Below, one piece after another: positions 34,814-45,113 of a stretch of DNA of 64,000 nt. The translations under genes and the position numbers were made by a program. Source of the stretch: Nitrospirota bacterium (GTDB lineage: Bacteria > Nitrospirota_A > Leptospirillia > Leptospirillales > Leptospirillaceae); the NCBI GenBank assembly GCA_021844275.1, contig JAKBTR010000050.1, positions 69,006-133,005 of the forward strand, in the 5' to 3' direction. The notes beneath the pieces are model-generated. The model saw nothing but the letters and a program-made list of their open reading frames with translations. It was not told the DNA's origin and did no database searches. The stretch's first letter is position 1. Every line of letters starts with the position of its first letter.

Positions 34814-35473
34814 TCAGTTCAATTCTGAAAATATTTGCTTTATCCGAGAAAAAACATTCTCAATGGAAGAACTGGCATCCACCTTCATGAGAATATTTTT
34901 TTGCCGATAATACTCCAAGAGTGGCTTAGTAGTTTCCCAATAGATAACAGATCGTTTCCGAATAACGTCTTCATTGTCATCGGCCCTTTGAACAAGCTCG
35001 ACTGAACAATAGTCACAAAGGGAATCCTTTTTGGGTGGAGCAAATAGAATGTGATATGTCCGCTGACAATTAGGACACAATCTTCTTCCCGTTAGCCTTA
35101 CAATTCTTTCCTCTTCGTCCATAGAAAACTCTATTGCCAATCCGACATTATGACACAAAGAAGACAGAATTACATCAAGGCCTTCGGCTTGATGTAGTGT
35201 TCTCGGAAAACCATCCAGAATAAAGCCAATCCCGTTAGGAATTTTTGCGATTTTTCCTTTAATCAAGTCCAGGACAAGTTGATCGGGAACCAACTTGCCA
35301 GAGTCCATGTAAGTTTTAGCTTCAATTCCCAAGGGCGTATTATTTTTCAAAGCTTCCCTTAACAAATCCCCTGTTGCAAATTTCGGTATTGAGAAAGCAT
35401 CTGCTAGTAAAGATGCTTGTGTTCCTTTTCCAACCCCTGGAGGACCAATAAAAATAACTACCGATTTAAACAT
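34814..35473 (-). CDS. adk: Adenylate kinase, zinc-LID type
   Basis: 219 residues. P-loop GPPGVGKGTQA at 10-20, AMP-binding region FATGDLLREAL, LDGFPRTLHQAEGL, and a long LID carrying four cysteines (CPNC and CDYC), as in zinc-binding adenylate kinases. Balances ATP/ADP/AMP. Follows secY by two bases, the usual spc-operon neighbour. Confidence 0.96.
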   Translation of the reverse strand: MFKSVVIFIGPPGVGKGTQASLLADAFSIPKFATGDLLREALKNNTPLGIEAKTYMDSGKLVPDQLVLDLIKGKIAKIPNGIGFILDGFPRTLHQAEGLDVILSSLCHNVGLAIEFSMDEEERIVRLTGRRLCPNCQRTYHILFAPPKKDSLCDYCSVELVQRADDNEDVIRKRSVIYWETTKPLLEYYRQKNILMKVDASSSIENVFSRIKQIFSELN

Positions 35474-35475
35474 AA

Positions 35476-36789
35476 TTATGCGGTCCTCCCTTTAATGCGC
35501 GTTTTTTTCAGGATTCCTTCATAATTTCTGGACATCATATAAGACTCAATTTGCTGTGCAGTATCCAGAGAAACACCGATTACAATCAGGAGGGAAGTTC
35601 CCCCGAAATAAAAAGGAACATGCAACTGATAAATGAGAAGTTCCGGGATAACACAAACAATAGAAAGGTAAAGGGCACCCACAAAAGTAATGCGGTTCAT
35701 AACCCGATACAGATACTCAACAGTTTTTTGACCAGGCCTTATTCCAGGAACGTATCCGCCATACTTTTGCATGTTTTCAGCTATGTCTGTTGGATTTAAA
35801 ACTACAGCTGTATAAAAGAAGCAAAAGAAAACAATCAACAGAACATATAAGCCTGTATAAGAGAAGCTGCCGGGAGATAATGATTTTCCAAACGATTGTA
35901 TCCATGGAACTGAAACAAATCCTGCAATGATGGCAGGGAAAGAAATCAGAGAGCTTGCAAAGATCGGGGGTATGACCCCCGCTGTGTTTATTTTAAACGG
36001 GATATGGGTTGATTGCCCGCCCATCATCTTATTCCCAACAAGTCTTTTGGCATATTGAATAGGGATTTTTCTTCTTGCTGTTTCAATAAACACAATGGAA
36101 GTAACGATGAAGAAAATCATGACAAGAAGGGCAAGAATCAGAAATCCTGAAATTTCACCCTGGTTATATAACTTGTATGTATTAATGATTGCAGCAGGAA
36201 GACGAGCAATAATCCCGGAGAAAATAATAAGGCTAATCCCGTTACCAACGCCTCTTTCTGTAATCTGTTCCCCTATCCACATCACAAAGGTCGTTGCAGC
36301 CGTTAAAGTTATGACAACGATAAAACGAAAAGCCCAGCCTGGATGTGGGACAAATTGTCCGTTATTCATACCTTCAAGCCCTAATGCAATCCCAAAAGAC
36401 TGAACAAGAGCGATTATAACAGTTAAATAGCGTGTATACCGGGTGATGATCTTCCTGCCCCGCTCACCCTCCTTCGCCATTGCCTGTAGCGTTGGATGTA
36501 CAACGGTCAGTAACTGTAAAATAATGGATGCTGAAATATAGGGCATAATTCCCAATGCAAATATAGTCAGTCGGGAAAGGGCTCCTCCGGAGAACATATC
36601 AAAGAAGCCAATAAGCGCTCCTCCATTTTGATGGAGAAATTGGGAAAGGGCATTCCCATTAACTCCAGGAGTAGGTATATACGCACCAATCCGATATACA
36701 GCAAGCATACCAATAGTGAAAAGTATGCGTTGACGCAATTCGGGAATCTTACCTATATTTTCAAAAGTATGAAGTATACGGGCGAGCAA
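35476..36789 (-). CDS. secY: Protein translocase channel subunit SecY
   Basis: 437 residues with ten transmembrane helices. Conserved plug and pore region GVNGNALSQF, IMPYISASIILQLL, the cytosolic loops GQKTVEYLYRVMNRITFVG and the C-terminal MMSRNYEGILKKTRIKGR. TTG start with AGGA six bases upstream. Forms the SecYEG channel; the SecE partner is also in this window (63416-63625). Confidence 0.97.
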   Translation of the reverse strand: MLARILHTFENIGKIPELRQRILFTIGMLAVYRIGAYIPTPGVNGNALSQFLHQNGGALIGFFDMFSGGALSRLTIFALGIMPYISASIILQLLTVVHPTLQAMAKEGERGRKIITRYTRYLTVIIALVQSFGIALGLEGMNNGQFVPHPGWAFRFIVVITLTAATTFVMWIGEQITERGVGNGISLIIFSGIIARLPAAIINTYKLYNQGEISGFLILALLVMIFFIVTSIVFIETARRKIPIQYAKRLVGNKMMGGQSTHIPFKINTAGVIPPIFASSLISFPAIIAGFVSVPWIQSFGKSLSPGSFSYTGLYVLLIVFFCFFYTAVVLNPTDIAENMQKYGGYVPGIRPGQKTVEYLYRVMNRITFVGALYLSIVCVIPELLIYQLHVPFYFGGTSLLIVIGVSLDTAQQIESYMMSRNYEGILKKTRIKGRTA

Positions 36790-36810
36790 GTTAAATCCTG
36801 AAGTTTAATT

Positions 36811-37260
36811 TCAATTGAGTGTTGAAACTACGCTACCACCCGCAGCCTCGATTTTTTGTTGAGCCGTCTTACTGATTTCAAGGTCCTGAATTATGTAGGG
36901 CTTTGTGGGTTCACCTTCTGCAAGAATCTTAATCCTCTGTACACTTGGCTTTACCAAACCCGCATTTAACAGAGCCTCAGCGGAAACAAGTCCATCAGGG
37001 AAGTCAAATTCCTCTAAAGTTGCAATATTAAAGACTGAAGTCGCAACTTTATGTGGGCTTTTGAAACCTCTTTTGGGAATACGAAGAATTAACGGCATCT
37101 GTCCGCCTTCGAATCCCGGGGGCTTAACTCCACCAGATCGTGCATGTTGCCCCTTATGTCCTTTAGTGGATGTTTTTCCATGACCAGATCCTGGTCCACG
37201 TCCGACCCTTTTCTTCCTTTTATTTGAGCCTGGCGCTGGATATAAGTCGTGAATTTTCAT
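36811..37260 (-). CDS. rplO: 50S ribosomal protein L15
   Basis: 149 residues. Basic glycine-rich N-terminus (KKRVGRGPGSGHGKTSTKGH), GFEGGQMPL and the globular C-terminus. Late-assembly 23S protein; precedes secY as usual. Confidence 0.97.
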   Translation of the reverse strand: MKIHDLYPAPGSNKRKKRVGRGPGSGHGKTSTKGHKGQHARSGGVKPPGFEGGQMPLILRIPKRGFKSPHKVATSVFNIATLEEFDFPDGLVSAEALLNAGLVKPSVQRIKILAEGEPTKPYIIQDLEISKTAQQKIEAAGGSVVSTLN

Positions 37261-37283
37261 CGAACTCCCAATCTATTGTTCAT

Positions 37284-37475
37284 TTATTTATTAGAAACTA
37301 AGACCATGTGTTGGGCCTTCTTGATCATTCCTAAAATTGAAGGAGATGAAAAATGCACAACCTTTTGATTGATGTGTCTCAGACCCAACGCTAAAATAAC
37401 TTTTTTAATTTTTAAAGGAGTACCAATAAGACTTTTTTTGAGAGTAATTTCAAGCTCAACGTATTCATTAGACAT
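37284..37475 (-). CDS. rpmD: 50S ribosomal protein L30
   Basis: 63 residues. LEITLKKSLIGTPLKIKKVILALGLRHINQ is interrupted here only by reading as the L30 beta-alpha-beta fold with GM.(K)K.QHMV near the end. Position between rpsE and rplO confirms it. Confidence 0.93.
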   Translation of the reverse strand: MSNEYVELEITLKKSLIGTPLKIKKVILALGLRHINQKVVHFSSPSILGMIKKAQHMVLVSNK

Positions 37476-37509
37476 TGAACACCGTTACTTTCTAAAAGGG
37501 TTTGAATCT

Positions 37510-37995
37510 TTATGCAGAGGTTTTTCTCTCCAACATAACATCATGGTAGCTTCTGAGCTTTTTTAAACCTTCAATTGTCGCTCTGACGACATTATACGGA
37601 TTTCCCGATCCTAGGGACTTGCAAAGAATATTCGAAACTCCCAACACCTCCATAACAGCGCGAACGGCTCCCCCTGCAATCATACCGGTGCCTTCAGATG
37701 CCGGTTTAATCAATACATCTTCTGCACCGAAGTGTCCGATCACTTCATGTGGAACAGTCGTTTGCTGTAGAGGAATAGAAACCAGATTTTTTTTTGCATT
37801 CTCAACGGCTTTTTTAATAGCATCCGGAACTTCGCCGGCTTTTCCTTTTCCGAATCCGACAACTCCATTCCCGTTTCCGACAACAACAAGTGCGGAAAAC
37901 GAAAACCGTTTACCACCTTTAACAACCTTTGAAACTCTGTTAATAAATACAACTTTGTCTTTCAGGGAGTTCTGATCAATTTTTTGAACAATCAC
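37510..37995 (-). CDS. rpsE: 30S ribosomal protein S5
   Basis: 161 residues from a GTG at 37995 with GGAG eight bases upstream. The open frame continues to 38106 but that part overlaps rplR and is not family sequence. S5 domain: [35 protein letters not shown]-terminal [19 protein letters not shown]. Involved in mRNA entry and decoding fidelity. Confidence 0.95.
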   Translation of the reverse strand: MIVQKIDQNSLKDKVVFINRVSKVVKGGKRFSFSALVVVGNGNGVVGFGKGKAGEVPDAIKKAVENAKKNLVSIPLQQTTVPHEVIGHFGAEDVLIKPASEGTGMIAGGAVRAVMEVLGVSNILCKSLGSGNPYNVVRATIEGLKKLRSYHDVMLERKTSA

Positions 37996-38020
37996 TGAGT
38001 ACACTCCATCTATTGACACT

Positions 38021-38374
38021 CTAGAATTGAAGGCCGGACTCTCTTGCTCCTTCAGCCAGGGCCTTAATTCGTCCATGATAAAGATAACCGCTTCTGTCAA
38101 AGACAACTTTTTGAATATTTTTTTCTATTGCTAACTTGCCTATCAATTTTCCGACTTCCTTAGCAGTTTCCGTTGAGTCTTTGGATCCAGAAAATCCTTT
38201 GAGAGATGATGCGGAAACGATCGTTTTCCCGATGTTATCGTCAATCAATTGAGCGTAAATATACTTAAGGCTTCTAAAGACGGTTAACCGAGGACGGTCA
38301 GATGTCCCCTTAATTTTCTTTCTTACTCGTTCATGTTTTGATTTTCGAATCGTAATACGATAACTTCTGGACAC
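38021..38374 (-). CDS. rplR: 50S ribosomal protein L18
   Basis: 117 residues. [21 protein letters not shown] and the end [20 protein letters not shown] are diagnostic of L18, which binds 5S rRNA with L5. It lies between rplF and rpsE. Confidence 0.96.
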   Translation of the reverse strand: MSRSYRITIRKSKHERVRKKIKGTSDRPRLTVFRSLKYIYAQLIDDNIGKTIVSASSLKGFSGSKDSTETAKEVGKLIGKLAIEKNIQKVVFDRSGYLYHGRIKALAEGARESGLQF

Positions 38375-38406
38375 GGTTTCTTTCTCCTCATTAAAGATGA
38401 GCAGAG

Positions 38407-38946
38407 TTACTTTTTACCTGTTTTACCTTCTTTTCGAAGGATCTTCTCACCGCTGTACTTAATACCTTTGCCTTTATAAGGCTCTGGTGGGCGTATACTT
38501 CTTACATCAGCTGCGAATTGTCCAAGCAGTTCCTTGTCCGGAGAGGATAATGTGATAATTGTCTGTTTTTCTATAGAAGCTTTTATCGATTCCGGAAGAA
38601 CGAATTCCACTGTGTGAGTGAATCCGACATTTAACGTTAAAGTTTTTCCATTTAATTGAGCCCTATACCCGACCCCATTCAGCTCTAGCACTTTCTTAAA
38701 TTGTTCACTAACTCCTTTAACCTTGTTTGCAATCAAAGTCCGATGCAACCCATGAAACGCTTTGTGGGAGGGGTCATCAGACGGCCTTTTTAAAAACATA
38801 GAATTTCCTTGCTTTTCAATAGAAAAACCTTGGGGAATTCTATGTTTAAGCTCACCAAAAGGGCCTTTAAAAGTTAACAATCCATTCTCTTCATTTGTCT
38901 GAACATTTGAAGGAATGATAATTGGCATTTTTCCAATACGAGACAT
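38407..38946 (-). CDS. rplF: 50S ribosomal protein L6
   Basis: 179 residues from the ATG at 38946 (GGAGAG upstream; a TTG four codons earlier is less likely). [12 protein letters not shown] start, [20 protein letters not shown] and [20 protein letters not shown]. Two L6 domains near the sarcin-ricin loop. Confidence 0.96.
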   Translation of the reverse strand: MSRIGKMPIIIPSNVQTNEENGLLTFKGPFGELKHRIPQGFSIEKQGNSMFLKRPSDDPSHKAFHGLHRTLIANKVKGVSEQFKKVLELNGVGYRAQLNGKTLTLNVGFTHTVEFVLPESIKASIEKQTIITLSSPDKELLGQFAADVRSIRPPEPYKGKGIKYSGEKILRKEGKTGKK

Positions 38947-38976
38947 TTTTCTCTCCAAACCCTTGCTAGTTCAGTA

Positions 38977-39375
38977 TCACCAAACTTGGCAAATAACTTC
39001 ACCGCCAATATGAAGGGATTTAGCTTTTGAATCCGTCATCAGTCCCTTAGATGTCGAAATAATGGTGATACCTACCCCGCCCATCAGGGATTTGTAATCT
39101 TGAGCTTTTCGGTAAACTCTTAGGCCTGGGGTAGAAATGCGTTTAATCCCTTTCAGTACCCGCTCGCGGTCTCGGACATACCGAAGCTTAACATGAAGGT
39201 CTTTCTTCCCATTGGCTTCGATCGTTTGAAATGCGGATATAAACCCTTCCTCCAACAGAATCTTCAGCAACTCTTCTTTGATCTTAGAATGCTGGCATTC
39301 AACTCGTTCGTAAAGGCGCATGTTTGCATTTCGAATGCGGGTCAATAAGTCCGCAATCGGATCAGTCATTGACAT
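38977..39375 (-). CDS. rpsH: 30S ribosomal protein S8
   Basis: 132 residues. MTDPIADLLTRIRNAN at the N-terminus and GGVGITIISTSKGLMTD toward the end. Binds helix 21 of 16S rRNA and, in E. coli, represses the spc operon. The start could be either ATG two codons apart. Confidence 0.96.
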   Translation of the reverse strand: MSMTDPIADLLTRIRNANMRLYERVECQHSKIKEELLKILLEEGFISAFQTIEANGKKDLHVKLRYVRDRERVLKGIKRISTPGLRVYRKAQDYKSLMGGVGITIISTSKGLMTDSKAKSLHIGGEVICQVW

Positions 39376-39400
39376 TCAATACCTCCTAATACAATTATGC

Positions 39401-39586
39401 TTACCAGGAAGATTTCGTAATCCCTGGTATCTCACCCTGCAGTGCCAAATTCCTGAAGCATATCCTGCAAAGCTTAAATTCTCTAATATATCCTTTTGGT
39501 CTTCCGCAAAGATTACATCTGCTATACTGGCGAACCTTAAACTTAGGGGTTCGTCCCCACTTCACAATCAGAGATTTACGAGACAA
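39401..39586 (-). CDS. rpsN: 30S ribosomal protein S14, zinc type
   Basis: 61 residues, the short type Z. Cys24, Cys27, Cys40 and Cys43 form the zinc knuckle (RCNLCGRP and [10 protein letters not shown]). Standard spc position between rplE and rpsH. Confidence 0.96.
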   Translation of the reverse strand: MSRKSLIVKWGRTPKFKVRQYSRCNLCGRPKGYIREFKLCRICFRNLALQGEIPGITKSSW

Positions 39587-39605
39587 TTTGATCCTCCTGG
39601 ATTTC

Positions 39606-40286
39606 TTACTTTCTAAACGGAATACCTAGGTGCCTTAAAAGGGCTCTGCCTTCATTGTCCGTACGAGCTGTAGTAGAAAAAGTAATATCCATTCCATGAA
39701 AAAGAGAGACTTCATCGTACTTTATTTCAGGGAAAATGATTTGTTCTCTTAATCCGGTCGTAAAGTTTCCTCTACCATCAAAAGCTTTATCATTCAGACC
39801 CTTAAAATCTCTAATCCGCGGGAGGGCTATTGAGATAAACCGATCAAGGAATTCCCACATCTTATTACCTCTAAGAGTCACCATAGACCCAATCGGCATG
39901 CCTTCTCTAAGCTTAAATCCAGCAATCGATTTCCTTGCCTTCGTCTTAACAGCTTTTTGGCCGGAAATAAGCTCGAGCTCCTTTACCGCTGAGTCTAATA
40001 GTTTGGGGTTCGCCACTGCCTCTCCAAGTCCCACATTAATTGTAATCTTTGAGAGTTTGGGCGCCTCCATAACGTTCTTGAGGGATAATTCGTTGATCAA
40101 AGCACCTCGAATGGACTCCTCATACTTTTTCTTAAGGCGAGGAACAGGAGCAGGTTCCATTCGAATACCGGAGGCACTTGGATTGTCTTGATGCTCTACA
40201 GGAATAGCATCTTTCTTTGAAGATTTTGGTTTTGAAGCAGACTGTTTGCTTTTTCCAGTACCGGAATTCTTTTTGCTCTGTTCCAT
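39606..40286 (-). CDS. rplE: 50S ribosomal protein L5 with a long basic N-terminal extension
   Basis: 226 residues from the ATG at 40286 (AAAGG seven bases upstream); L5 is normally about 180. The family part begins near residue 50 ([16 protein letters not shown]) and includes [35 protein letters not shown] and [18 protein letters not shown]. The first ~48 residues are lysine/serine-rich low complexity ([19 protein letters not shown] and on) with no counterpart in ordinary L5. L5 contacts 5S rRNA and P-site tRNA. Confidence 0.95.
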   Translation of the reverse strand: MEQSKKNSGTGKSKQSASKPKSSKKDAIPVEHQDNPSASGIRMEPAPVPRLKKKYEESIRGALINELSLKNVMEAPKLSKITINVGLGEAVANPKLLDSAVKELELISGQKAVKTKARKSIAGFKLREGMPIGSMVTLRGNKMWEFLDRFISIALPRIRDFKGLNDKAFDGRGNFTTGLREQIIFPEIKYDEVSLFHGMDITFSTTARTDNEGRALLRHLGIPFRK

Positions 40287-40309
40287 CTTCACCCTTTACA
40301 ACATGAAAA

Positions 40310-40663
40310 TTATTTGTCGATATGCTCTTGACAATGTTTGCAAACGCGGACTTTTTTCCCGTCAGAGAGTATAGAATGAGAAATCCGAGTTGGCTTGTGA
40401 CAGCCAGGACAAACGAGCATCACCCGAGAGGCTCCAAGGTAGTTTTCGCGCTTCACAAAACCACCTTGGGGATGATTTTGATCAGGTTTGATAGCCTTAG
40501 TAATCTGGTTCACATTTTCCACAATAACTTTATTTGAAGATCGGTCAACCTTGAGGATTAAACCTTCTTTTCCCTTATCCTTTCCGGAAAGGACTTTAAC
40601 TTTGTCATTTTTCCGTAGTGAAGGGAATGCAACTTTTGATTGTTCCGAGTTTTTAATCTTCAT
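40310..40663 (-). CDS. rplX: 50S ribosomal protein L24
   Basis: 117 residues. KOW motif KNDKVKVLSGKDKGKEGLIL and NPQGGFVKRENYL-like middle. It also keeps two CxxC pairs (CPGCHKPTRISHSI and CKHCQEH). About 15 extra residues precede the KOW domain. Initiates 50S assembly. Confidence 0.95.
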   Translation of the reverse strand: MKIKNSEQSKVAFPSLRKNDKVKVLSGKDKGKEGLILKVDRSSNKVIVENVNQITKAIKPDQNHPQGGFVKRENYLGASRVMLVCPGCHKPTRISHSILSDGKKVRVCKHCQEHIDK

Positions 40664-40676
40664 TTTATCCTCTGAA

Positions 40677-41045
40677 CTAAATAACTTCTGGAGCCAAAGA
40701 AAGAATTTTCATAAACTTGCGTTGACGTAGTTCACGGGCTACGGGACCAAAAATTCGCGTTCCTATTGGTTCACCCTGTGCATTGATGAGGACTGCAGCA
40801 TTTTGGTCAAATCGAATATAAGAGCCATCGATTCGTCGAACTTCTTTAACAGTTCTGACCACAACCGCCTTAGCAACATCCCCTTTTTTCACAGAAGCAT
40901 TAGGTGTCGCCTCTTTGACTGAAACCACAATCGTATCACCCAAAGATGCGTACCGTCTACGACTTCCGCCCATGATATGAAAACACATCACCTTTTTTGC
41001 ACCGGAGTTATCAGCCACTTCAAGAATTGATCTTAACTGGATCAT
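40677..41045 (-). CDS. rplN: 50S ribosomal protein L14
   Basis: 122 residues: [37 protein letters not shown], and [13 protein letters not shown] at the end. Strongly conserved throughout; intersubunit bridge protein. Confidence 0.97.
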   Translation of the reverse strand: MIQLRSILEVADNSGAKKVMCFHIMGGSRRRYASLGDTIVVSVKEATPNASVKKGDVAKAVVVRTVKEVRRIDGSYIRFDQNAAVLINAQGEPIGTRIFGPVARELRQRKFMKILSLAPEVI

Positions 41046-41083
41046 GTTGATTGCACCTTTATAGGCAAGATAAGTGATCTAAT

Positions 41084-41371
41084 TCAATTAATTGACTTAG
41101 GCTTTGAAATTACGCGCAGTACTCGATGGCTTTTATCCTTACTCATAGGACGGGTAGAAATGACCTCCACTACTGAACCAATTTCAATGGGTTCGGCCGT
41201 GTGGGCCTTAATTCGTGTTCGTCTTGAAACAACTTTGTGGTATAGAGGATGCAAAACTCTTCGTTGAACTTCGACAACAACTGTCTTCATCATTTTATTT
41301 CCAACAACAATACCCTGGAGTTGTGCTATTTTTTTAGGATTCGCTGAAGCGGATTCGAGACGGTCAGACAT
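41084..41371 (-). CDS. rpsQ: 30S ribosomal protein S17
   Basis: 95 residues, OB-fold: GIVVGNKMMKTVVVEVQRRV, HPLYHKVVSRRTRIKAH and EVISTRPMSKDKSHRV. Start overlaps the rpmC end by 8 bp. N-terminus about 10 residues longer than usual. Confidence 0.96.
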   Translation of the reverse strand: MSDRLESASANPKKIAQLQGIVVGNKMMKTVVVEVQRRVLHPLYHKVVSRRTRIKAHTAEPIEIGSVVEVISTRPMSKDKSHRVLRVISKPKSIN

Positions 41372-41564
41372 TTTCAGACATCTTCCTCTCTGTCAGGATC
41401 GTTAACATTCGGGAAACATCTTTTTTGTACTCTTTTAAAAGATGAGGCTTATCAAGCCTCCCGTTCACCCGTTGAATACGAAGCATCAAAAGTTCCCTTC
41501 GCAGTTCTTTGATTTTGTCTAAGATCTCTGCCTCGGATAAGGTCTTAATATCGGTAACCTTCAT
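41364..41564 (-). CDS. rpmC: 50S ribosomal protein L29
   Basis: 66 residues, two-helix protein: [20 protein letters not shown] and the family [20 protein letters not shown]. Start overlaps the rplP stop by 4 bp. Docks near the tunnel exit, where trigger factor and SRP bind. Confidence 0.95.
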   Translation of the reverse strand: MKVTDIKTLSEAEILDKIKELRRELLMLRIQRVNGRLDKPHLLKEYKKDVSRMLTILTERKMSENV

Positions 41565-41977
41565 GCCTCTTCACCTCTAGTTACAATCTTTGTTGCCATC
41601 GGCATCTTATATGAAGCCAATCTTAAGGCTTCTTGGGCAATCTCGGGAGATACCCCTTCCATCTCGAAAATGATACGACCTGGTTTAATAACTGCAACCC
41701 AGTACTCCGGGTTCCCCTTTCCAGATCCCATTCGCGTTTCTGCGGGCTTCTTTGTAATTGGTTTGTCTGGAAAAACCCGAATCCATACCTTACCACCGCG
41801 CTTGACATACCGCGTAATTGCGATACGCCCGGCTTCGATTTGTCGGGCGGTCAGCCAAACTGGCTCTAAAGCTTTCAACCCAAAGTCACCAAATGCAAGT
41901 TCGGACCCTCGATAGGCTTTCCCTTTGAGGTTCCCTTTCATCATCTTTCTATGTTTAACTTTTTTCGGACTAAGCAT
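41561..41977 (-). CDS. rplP: 50S ribosomal protein L16
   Basis: 138 residues. [20 protein letters not shown] start, [40 protein letters not shown] and [17 protein letters not shown]. Contacts the A-site tRNA elbow. Confidence 0.97.
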   Translation of the reverse strand: MLSPKKVKHRKMMKGNLKGKAYRGSELAFGDFGLKALEPVWLTARQIEAGRIAITRYVKRGGKVWIRVFPDKPITKKPAETRMGSGKGNPEYWVAVIKPGRIIFEMEGVSPEIAQEALRLASYKMPMATKIVTRGEEA

Positions 41978-42658
41978 CTATTGGCGACCCCGTCTTTCTT
42001 TGGGTTTGGGTGCCGACTCTTCTTGTCCCGGAAGAATTTCTCCGCGATAAACCCAAACCTTTACACCAATTTTTCCAAAAGTTGTTGAAGATTCAGCGAA
42101 TCCAAAATCAATATCTGCCCGTAAAGTATGGAGAGGAACTCTACCCTCTCGATACCATTCCGTCCTTGCTATTTCAGCGCCACCCAATCTTCCTGCGCAG
42201 CATATTTTTACCCCAAGAGCGCCAAAACGAAGTGCTGAGGATACACTTTTTTTCATAGCGCGTCTATAGGAAATCCGCTTTTCAAGTTGGGAAGCTACAG
42301 ATTCTGCTATTAACTGTGCTTCTAGCTCGGGTTTTTTAATTTCTTTAATATTGATTGAGACATGAGATTTTGTCGTCTCTTCTAATTCGGTCTTCAGCTT
42401 TTCAATTTCGAGACCTTTCTTTCCAATAATCAGACCTGGTCGAGCGGTATGAATAGAAATCCTTGCAAGTGCATCTTTCCCTGTCCGTTCAATCTCGATT
42501 TTAGCTATACCAGCGTGAAAGAGTTTCTTCTTAACCATCTTTCTTATTTTAAGATCTTCGTGAAGAAGGTCAGCAAAACCTTTTTGCGCATACCACCGTG
42601 AACTCCAAGTCTTGATATACCCTAACCGGAATCCTATCGGATGAACCTTTTGTCCCAA
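41978..42658 (-). CDS. rpsC: 30S ribosomal protein S3
   Basis: 226 residues. [18 protein letters not shown] start, KH domain with [13 protein letters not shown], and C-terminal [15 protein letters not shown]. Its stop is immediately adjacent to the rplP ATG. Part of the mRNA entry channel. Confidence 0.97.
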   Translation of the reverse strand: MGQKVHPIGFRLGYIKTWSSRWYAQKGFADLLHEDLKIRKMVKKKLFHAGIAKIEIERTGKDALARISIHTARPGLIIGKKGLEIEKLKTELEETTKSHVSINIKEIKKPELEAQLIAESVASQLEKRISYRRAMKKSVSSALRFGALGVKICCAGRLGGAEIARTEWYREGRVPLHTLRADIDFGFAESSTTFGKIGVKVWVYRGEILPGQEESAPKPKERRGRQ

Positions 42659-42676
42659 GTGGGTCTCCTTAAGCAG

Positions 42677-43015
42677 TTAATCAGAAACAATGATAGTTAA
42701 GTGTGAAGTCCTCTTTTTAATGGAATACGCTCGTCCCATCGCACGAGGTTGCATACGCTTAGCGATAGGTCCGACATCCACAAAAATTTCTGAAACTCTC
42801 AAATCCGATGGAGACCCTATTTTTTTTTCTACAGCATTACTAACGGCGGATTTAAGAGTCTTTTCAACGACCCGTACTGCTCCACGGGTTGTCACATTCA
42901 ATAAAGCAAATGCTTCACCAACAGACTTCCCGCGAATAGCATCGGCTACATATCTGACTTTTCGTGGAGCAATTCGGATATACCTGTACTTTGCTATGGC
43001 TGTAGCCACATTCAA
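42677..43015 (-). CDS. rplV: 50S ribosomal protein L22
   Basis: 112 residues. YIRIAPRKVRYVADAIRGKS and the extended hairpin GPIAKRMQPRAMGRAYSIKK that reaches into the exit tunnel. It lies between rpsS and rpsC. Confidence 0.97.
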   Translation of the reverse strand: MNVATAIAKYRYIRIAPRKVRYVADAIRGKSVGEAFALLNVTTRGAVRVVEKTLKSAVSNAVEKKIGSPSDLRVSEIFVDVGPIAKRMQPRAMGRAYSIKKRTSHLTIIVSD

Positions 43016-43030
43016 CTCCTTGACTTTAAC

Positions 43031-43315
43031 CTATTTTCTCGTGGATTTCTCGACCTTTGAGCCACCATGGGATTTAAAAAGCCTTGTCGGAGAAAACTCT
43101 CCTAGCTTATGGCCGACCATGTTTTCTGTAACATATACTGGAACAAATTTTTTACCGTTGTGAACTGACAACGTGAAACCAATCATGTCCGGAATTATCA
43201 TAGAACGGCGTGACCATGTTTTGATCATTTTTCTATCGTTCGGATTTTGGGATTTATTCACTTTATCTAAAAGATGTTGATCAACAAATGGCCCTTTTTT
43301 AATAGATCGTGGCAT
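43031..43315 (-). CDS. rpsS: 30S ribosomal protein S19
   Basis: 94 residues: [37 protein letters not shown] and [17 protein letters not shown]. Partners S13 in the 30S head. Confidence 0.97.
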   Translation of the reverse strand: MPRSIKKGPFVDQHLLDKVNKSQNPNDRKMIKTWSRRSMIIPDMIGFTLSVHNGKKFVPVYVTENMVGHKLGEFSPTRLFKSHGGSKVEKSTRK

Positions 43316-43329
43316 GATCCTAACCCTTC

Positions 43330-44151
43330 CTATTTTCTTCTTCTAATAATAAAGCTGTCTGTTCGTGGATTGGATCGTGTTTTGAAACCTTTGGATGGTT
43401 GACCCCAAGGAGAACAGGGATGGCGACCGCCAGAGGACTTACCCTCACCTCCTCCAAGTGGATGGTCAACTGGATTCATTGCCACTCCACGAACATGTGG
43501 CCGTTTTCCTAACCATCTTGATCTGCCAGCTTTTCCGATTGAAATATTTTCATGTTCCAAGTTTCCGACTTGACCGATGGATGCTTTACACTTTCCGTGA
43601 ATCTTTCTCATTTCCCCAGAAGGCATTTTCAGAATCACGTAATCATTTTCCCGACCAAGTATCTGTGCATATGAACCCGCCGTTCTGGCAATCTTTCCGC
43701 CAGCTCCGATCTTATATTCGATATTATGAACGATCGTACCTAATGGGATCTGCGAAAGTTCAAGAGTGTTTCCGGGTTTAATATCGGACCCTGGTCCAGA
43801 CTGGACAGTATCATTAACTTTAAGTCCGACAGGTGCTAGAATATACGCACGTTCTCCGTCTGCGTAACAGATAAGCGCAATCCTTGCAGACCTGTTGGGA
43901 TCGTATTCGATAGATTCAACCTTAGCCGCAATGCCATCCTTGATACGTTTAAAATCAATGATCCGATAGGATTTCTTATGTCCTCCTCCGCGATGTCTAG
44001 AGGTAAGCTTTCCCTTGTTATTTCGGCCACCGCTAGAGATGAGGGGTTCTGTTAATGGCTTGTATGGCTTATCAGTGGTAATTTCCTCAAATGAGTATCC
44101 TGTTTTATACCTGGTTGCCGGAGATGTAGGATTGTATTTCTTGACTGCCAT
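43330..44151 (-). CDS. rplB: 50S ribosomal protein L2
   Basis: 273 residues from the ATG at 44151 (GGGAG seven bases upstream). [15 protein letters not shown] start, [20 protein letters not shown] and the peptidyl-transferase-associated end [20 protein letters not shown] (the conserved His is present). Confidence 0.97.
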   Translation of the reverse strand: MAVKKYNPTSPATRYKTGYSFEEITTDKPYKPLTEPLISSGGRNNKGKLTSRHRGGGHKKSYRIIDFKRIKDGIAAKVESIEYDPNRSARIALICYADGERAYILAPVGLKVNDTVQSGPGSDIKPGNTLELSQIPLGTIVHNIEYKIGAGGKIARTAGSYAQILGRENDYVILKMPSGEMRKIHGKCKASIGQVGNLEHENISIGKAGRSRWLGKRPHVRGVAMNPVDHPLGGGEGKSSGGRHPCSPWGQPSKGFKTRSNPRTDSFIIRRRK

Positions 44152-44153
44152 TC

Positions 44154-44441
44154 TCAAGCTCCCTCAAAAATATCTAGTTTATGTCCCGGATAAAGAGTAA
44201 CGTAAGCCCTTTTTCTGTCAGGATACTGGCCTTCAAAGCGACCAAGTCTCTTTGACTTCCCTTTACGAGTTACAGTCCTTACCGATTGAACCTTTACCTT
44301 GAAAATGGATTCAATAGCTTTTGCTATATCGATTTTATTCGAGTCCTTACGAACATGAAATTCATAAGTTCTATGGGATTCTCGAAGAAGGTCCGCTTTT
44401 TCCGTTTGAATCGGACGAATCAAAATTTCAGATAGATCCAT
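44154..44441 (-). CDS. rplW: 50S ribosomal protein L23
   Basis: 95 residues from the ATG at 44441, supported by GGGGAG seven bases upstream; the frame extends to 44513 but that is rplD overlap. [38 protein letters not shown] and [15 protein letters not shown] are typical. Start overlaps the rplD end by 14 bp. Docking site for trigger factor. Confidence 0.95.
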   Translation of the reverse strand: MDLSEILIRPIQTEKADLLRESHRTYEFHVRKDSNKIDIAKAIESIFKVKVQSVRTVTRKGKSKRLGRFEGQYPDRKRAYVTLYPGHKLDIFEGA

Positions 44442-45084
44442 TATTATTCTCCCCGTGAAGAAGCTTGCTGAGGCTTTCGAATGCTTCTTTGGAAACAAGA
44501 ACCTTATCTGCAATTAACAAGTCATAAGGATTGACTTGGTGAGGAAGAAGAATTTCGAGACCAGGAATATTTCGACACGAAAAATACATATTCTCAGTCA
44601 ATCCATTGTCTATAAAAAGGATTCGTTCTTCACCAGGCAACAAAGACCATTTATTAAAAAGAGATATGGTGTCCTTGGTTTTCCTTGATGGAACGTCTAA
44701 TGATTCAACGATGAAGAGTGTTTTGGATTCCAGATGGGCAAGGAAGGCGTTTTTAACTGCCAGGACGACCTTTTTGGAAGGTTGGCGATAAAAGTAGTCT
44801 CTTGGACGAGGTCCGAAAATAACGGCCCCCCCCCTCCACTGAGGAGCTCTCGTTGAACCTTGGCGAGCCCTACCTGTTCCTTTTTGTCGATAAGGTTTTT
44901 TTCCGCCACCTGAAACTTCTCCCCGGGTTTTCGTGGATGCGGTTCCAGATCGAATACCAGCCTGCTGCATCTTAACGATTTCATGCAGGAGAGGCACATT
45001 GATCAACTCAACTTCCTCAGAAGAAACCGCCAATTCAATCGTCTTGAGAGTTGAACCATCTAGTCCCACCATCTGAATATCCAT
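44428..45084 (-). CDS. rplD: 50S ribosomal protein L4
   Basis: 218 residues. The tunnel loop RSGTASTKTRGEVSGGGKKP with KGTGRARQGSTRAPQWRGGA is diagnostic. In E. coli L4 represses the S10 operon; the start here is 29 bp after rplC. Confidence 0.97.
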   Translation of the reverse strand: MDIQMVGLDGSTLKTIELAVSSEEVELINVPLLHEIVKMQQAGIRSGTASTKTRGEVSGGGKKPYRQKGTGRARQGSTRAPQWRGGAVIFGPRPRDYFYRQPSKKVVLAVKNAFLAHLESKTLFIVESLDVPSRKTKDTISLFNKWSLLPGEERILFIDNGLTENMYFSCRNIPGLEILLPHQVNPYDLLIADKVLVSKEAFESLSKLLHGENNNGSI

Positions 45085-45113
45085 AACTTCCTTCCGTCAA
45101 AAAAAATAAAAAA

